From positions 372,001-436,000 of the forward strand of contig NZ_JABRWO010000004.1 in NCBI RefSeq assembly GCF_013618625.1: a stretch of 64,000 nucleotides of DNA, read 5' to 3'. The notes beneath the pieces were generated by a model that did not search any database, was not told where the DNA came from, and saw only the letters and a list, made by a program, of their open reading frames with translations. The DNA comes from Bremerella alba (GTDB lineage: Bacteria > Planctomycetota > Planctomycetia > Pirellulales > Pirellulaceae). The position numbers and the translations under genes were made by a program. Shown here piece after piece: positions 63,699-64,000 of this stretch (within the stretch, counting starts at the first letter, position 1; each line of letters opens with the position of its first letter).

Positions 63699-64000
63699 AT
63701 GGCGACGATCTATCGCTGCGCCCTGTGCGCTTTCATGCTGATTTCCCTTGGCTGCTACCAAGACCATGGGCTACCACTGGAAGAAGTTAGCGGGCTTGTC
63801 ACTCAAGACGGCACGCCGTTGGAAGGCGTCACCCTAGAGTTCCGTCCCGAAAGCGGACGCACCTCGTTTGGGCGAACCGATTCCGCAGGCAAGTATCAAT
63901 TGCAATACACCGAGACAATCGACGGGGGCATGATCGGTAAGCATACCGTCGAGATTCGCGTCCCGCAGCGACAGCCTTCCCAGATCCCAGGCTTCGCGGA
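63699..64000 (+). CDS. Carboxypeptidase-regulatory-like lipoprotein (3' partial)
   Basis: Starts at an ATG with AAGGAG 9 bases upstream and runs off the window after about 100 residues. A short signal ends in SLGC (Cys19), a lipobox. Then VSGLVTQDGTPLEGVTLEFR and GRTDSAGKYQLQY match the transthyretin-like regulatory domain usual next to DUF1559 genes. It follows the DUF1559 gene by 71 bases. Confidence 0.85.
   Translation, partial: MATIYRCALCAFMLISLGCYQDHGLPLEEVSGLVTQDGTPLEGVTLEFRPESGRTSFGRTDSAGKYQLQYTETIDGGMIGKHTVEIRVPQRQPSQIPGFA

Overview
The window looks like an ordinary stretch of chromosome from a marine-type planctomycete of the Pirellulales (Blastopirellula/Bremerella/Rhodopirellula-like). 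This rests on protein families rather than on any marker RNA, since no rRNA or tRNA gene was found. The families are DUF1549/DUF1553 proteins with CxxCH motifs, a DUF1501 partner, many DUF1559 pseudopilin-like proteins, several ECF sigma factors with unusual partners, a planctomycete-style pseudokinase, and small secreted proteins. GC content is moderate. Both strands are used, with many convergent pairs only a few bases apart. No CRISPR array, insertion sequence or prophage was seen.

Layout. 1-9.8 kb: end of a TadG-like von Willebrand protein, a DNase I-fold lipoprotein, a HEAT-repeat protein, a soluble histidine kinase followed by a SpoIIE-type phosphatase, a membrane spermidine-synthase-like protein, an NTF2-fold protein and panD. 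10.5-16.3 kb: transketolase, protein-L-isoaspartate methyltransferase, and an ECF sigma factor overlapping a membrane-spanning DUF1549/1553 protein. 16.7-25.3 kb: a secreted thioredoxin-protease fusion, an acidic membrane-anchored protein, a large superfamily II helicase and a run of four DUF1559-like proteins. 25.9-29.4 kb: two more ECF loci. In one the putative anti-sigma factor carries a C-terminal pair of CxxCH motifs; in the other it appears fused to a pseudopilin/DUF1559-like domain. 29.6-38.5 kb: transport, methyltransferase and acetyltransferase genes, a universal-stress/hemerythrin cluster and small secreted proteins.

38.6-51.6 kb holds central functions: PTS enzyme I, succinyl-CoA synthetase (sucCD), two divergent response regulators without a linked kinase, an FG-GAP protein, and an operon kdsD-kdsC-large OstA/Lpt-like protein. 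The last matches the order of the LPS/Kdo genes in Proteobacteria. 52-59.1 kb: a transmembrane pseudokinase, a second CelD/FemAB-type acyltransferase, a DUF7674-like gene broken by one in-frame stop, and a DUF1549/1553-DUF1501 pair. 60-64 kb: a fourth ECF operon (sigma, anti-sigma, secreted Arg/Gly/Asp/Pro-rich protein), then a genuine prepilin-type DUF1559 protein and a carboxypeptidase-regulatory-like lipoprotein that runs off the end.

The recurring theme is envelope signalling. Four ECF sigma factors each sit beside or overlap a membrane protein whose outer part is different (DUF1549/1553, CxxCH tail, DUF1559-like, or separate secreted protein). These sigma/partner pairs are the most promising material for new biology. 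All functional statements come from reading the sequence and from family knowledge; no database search was run.
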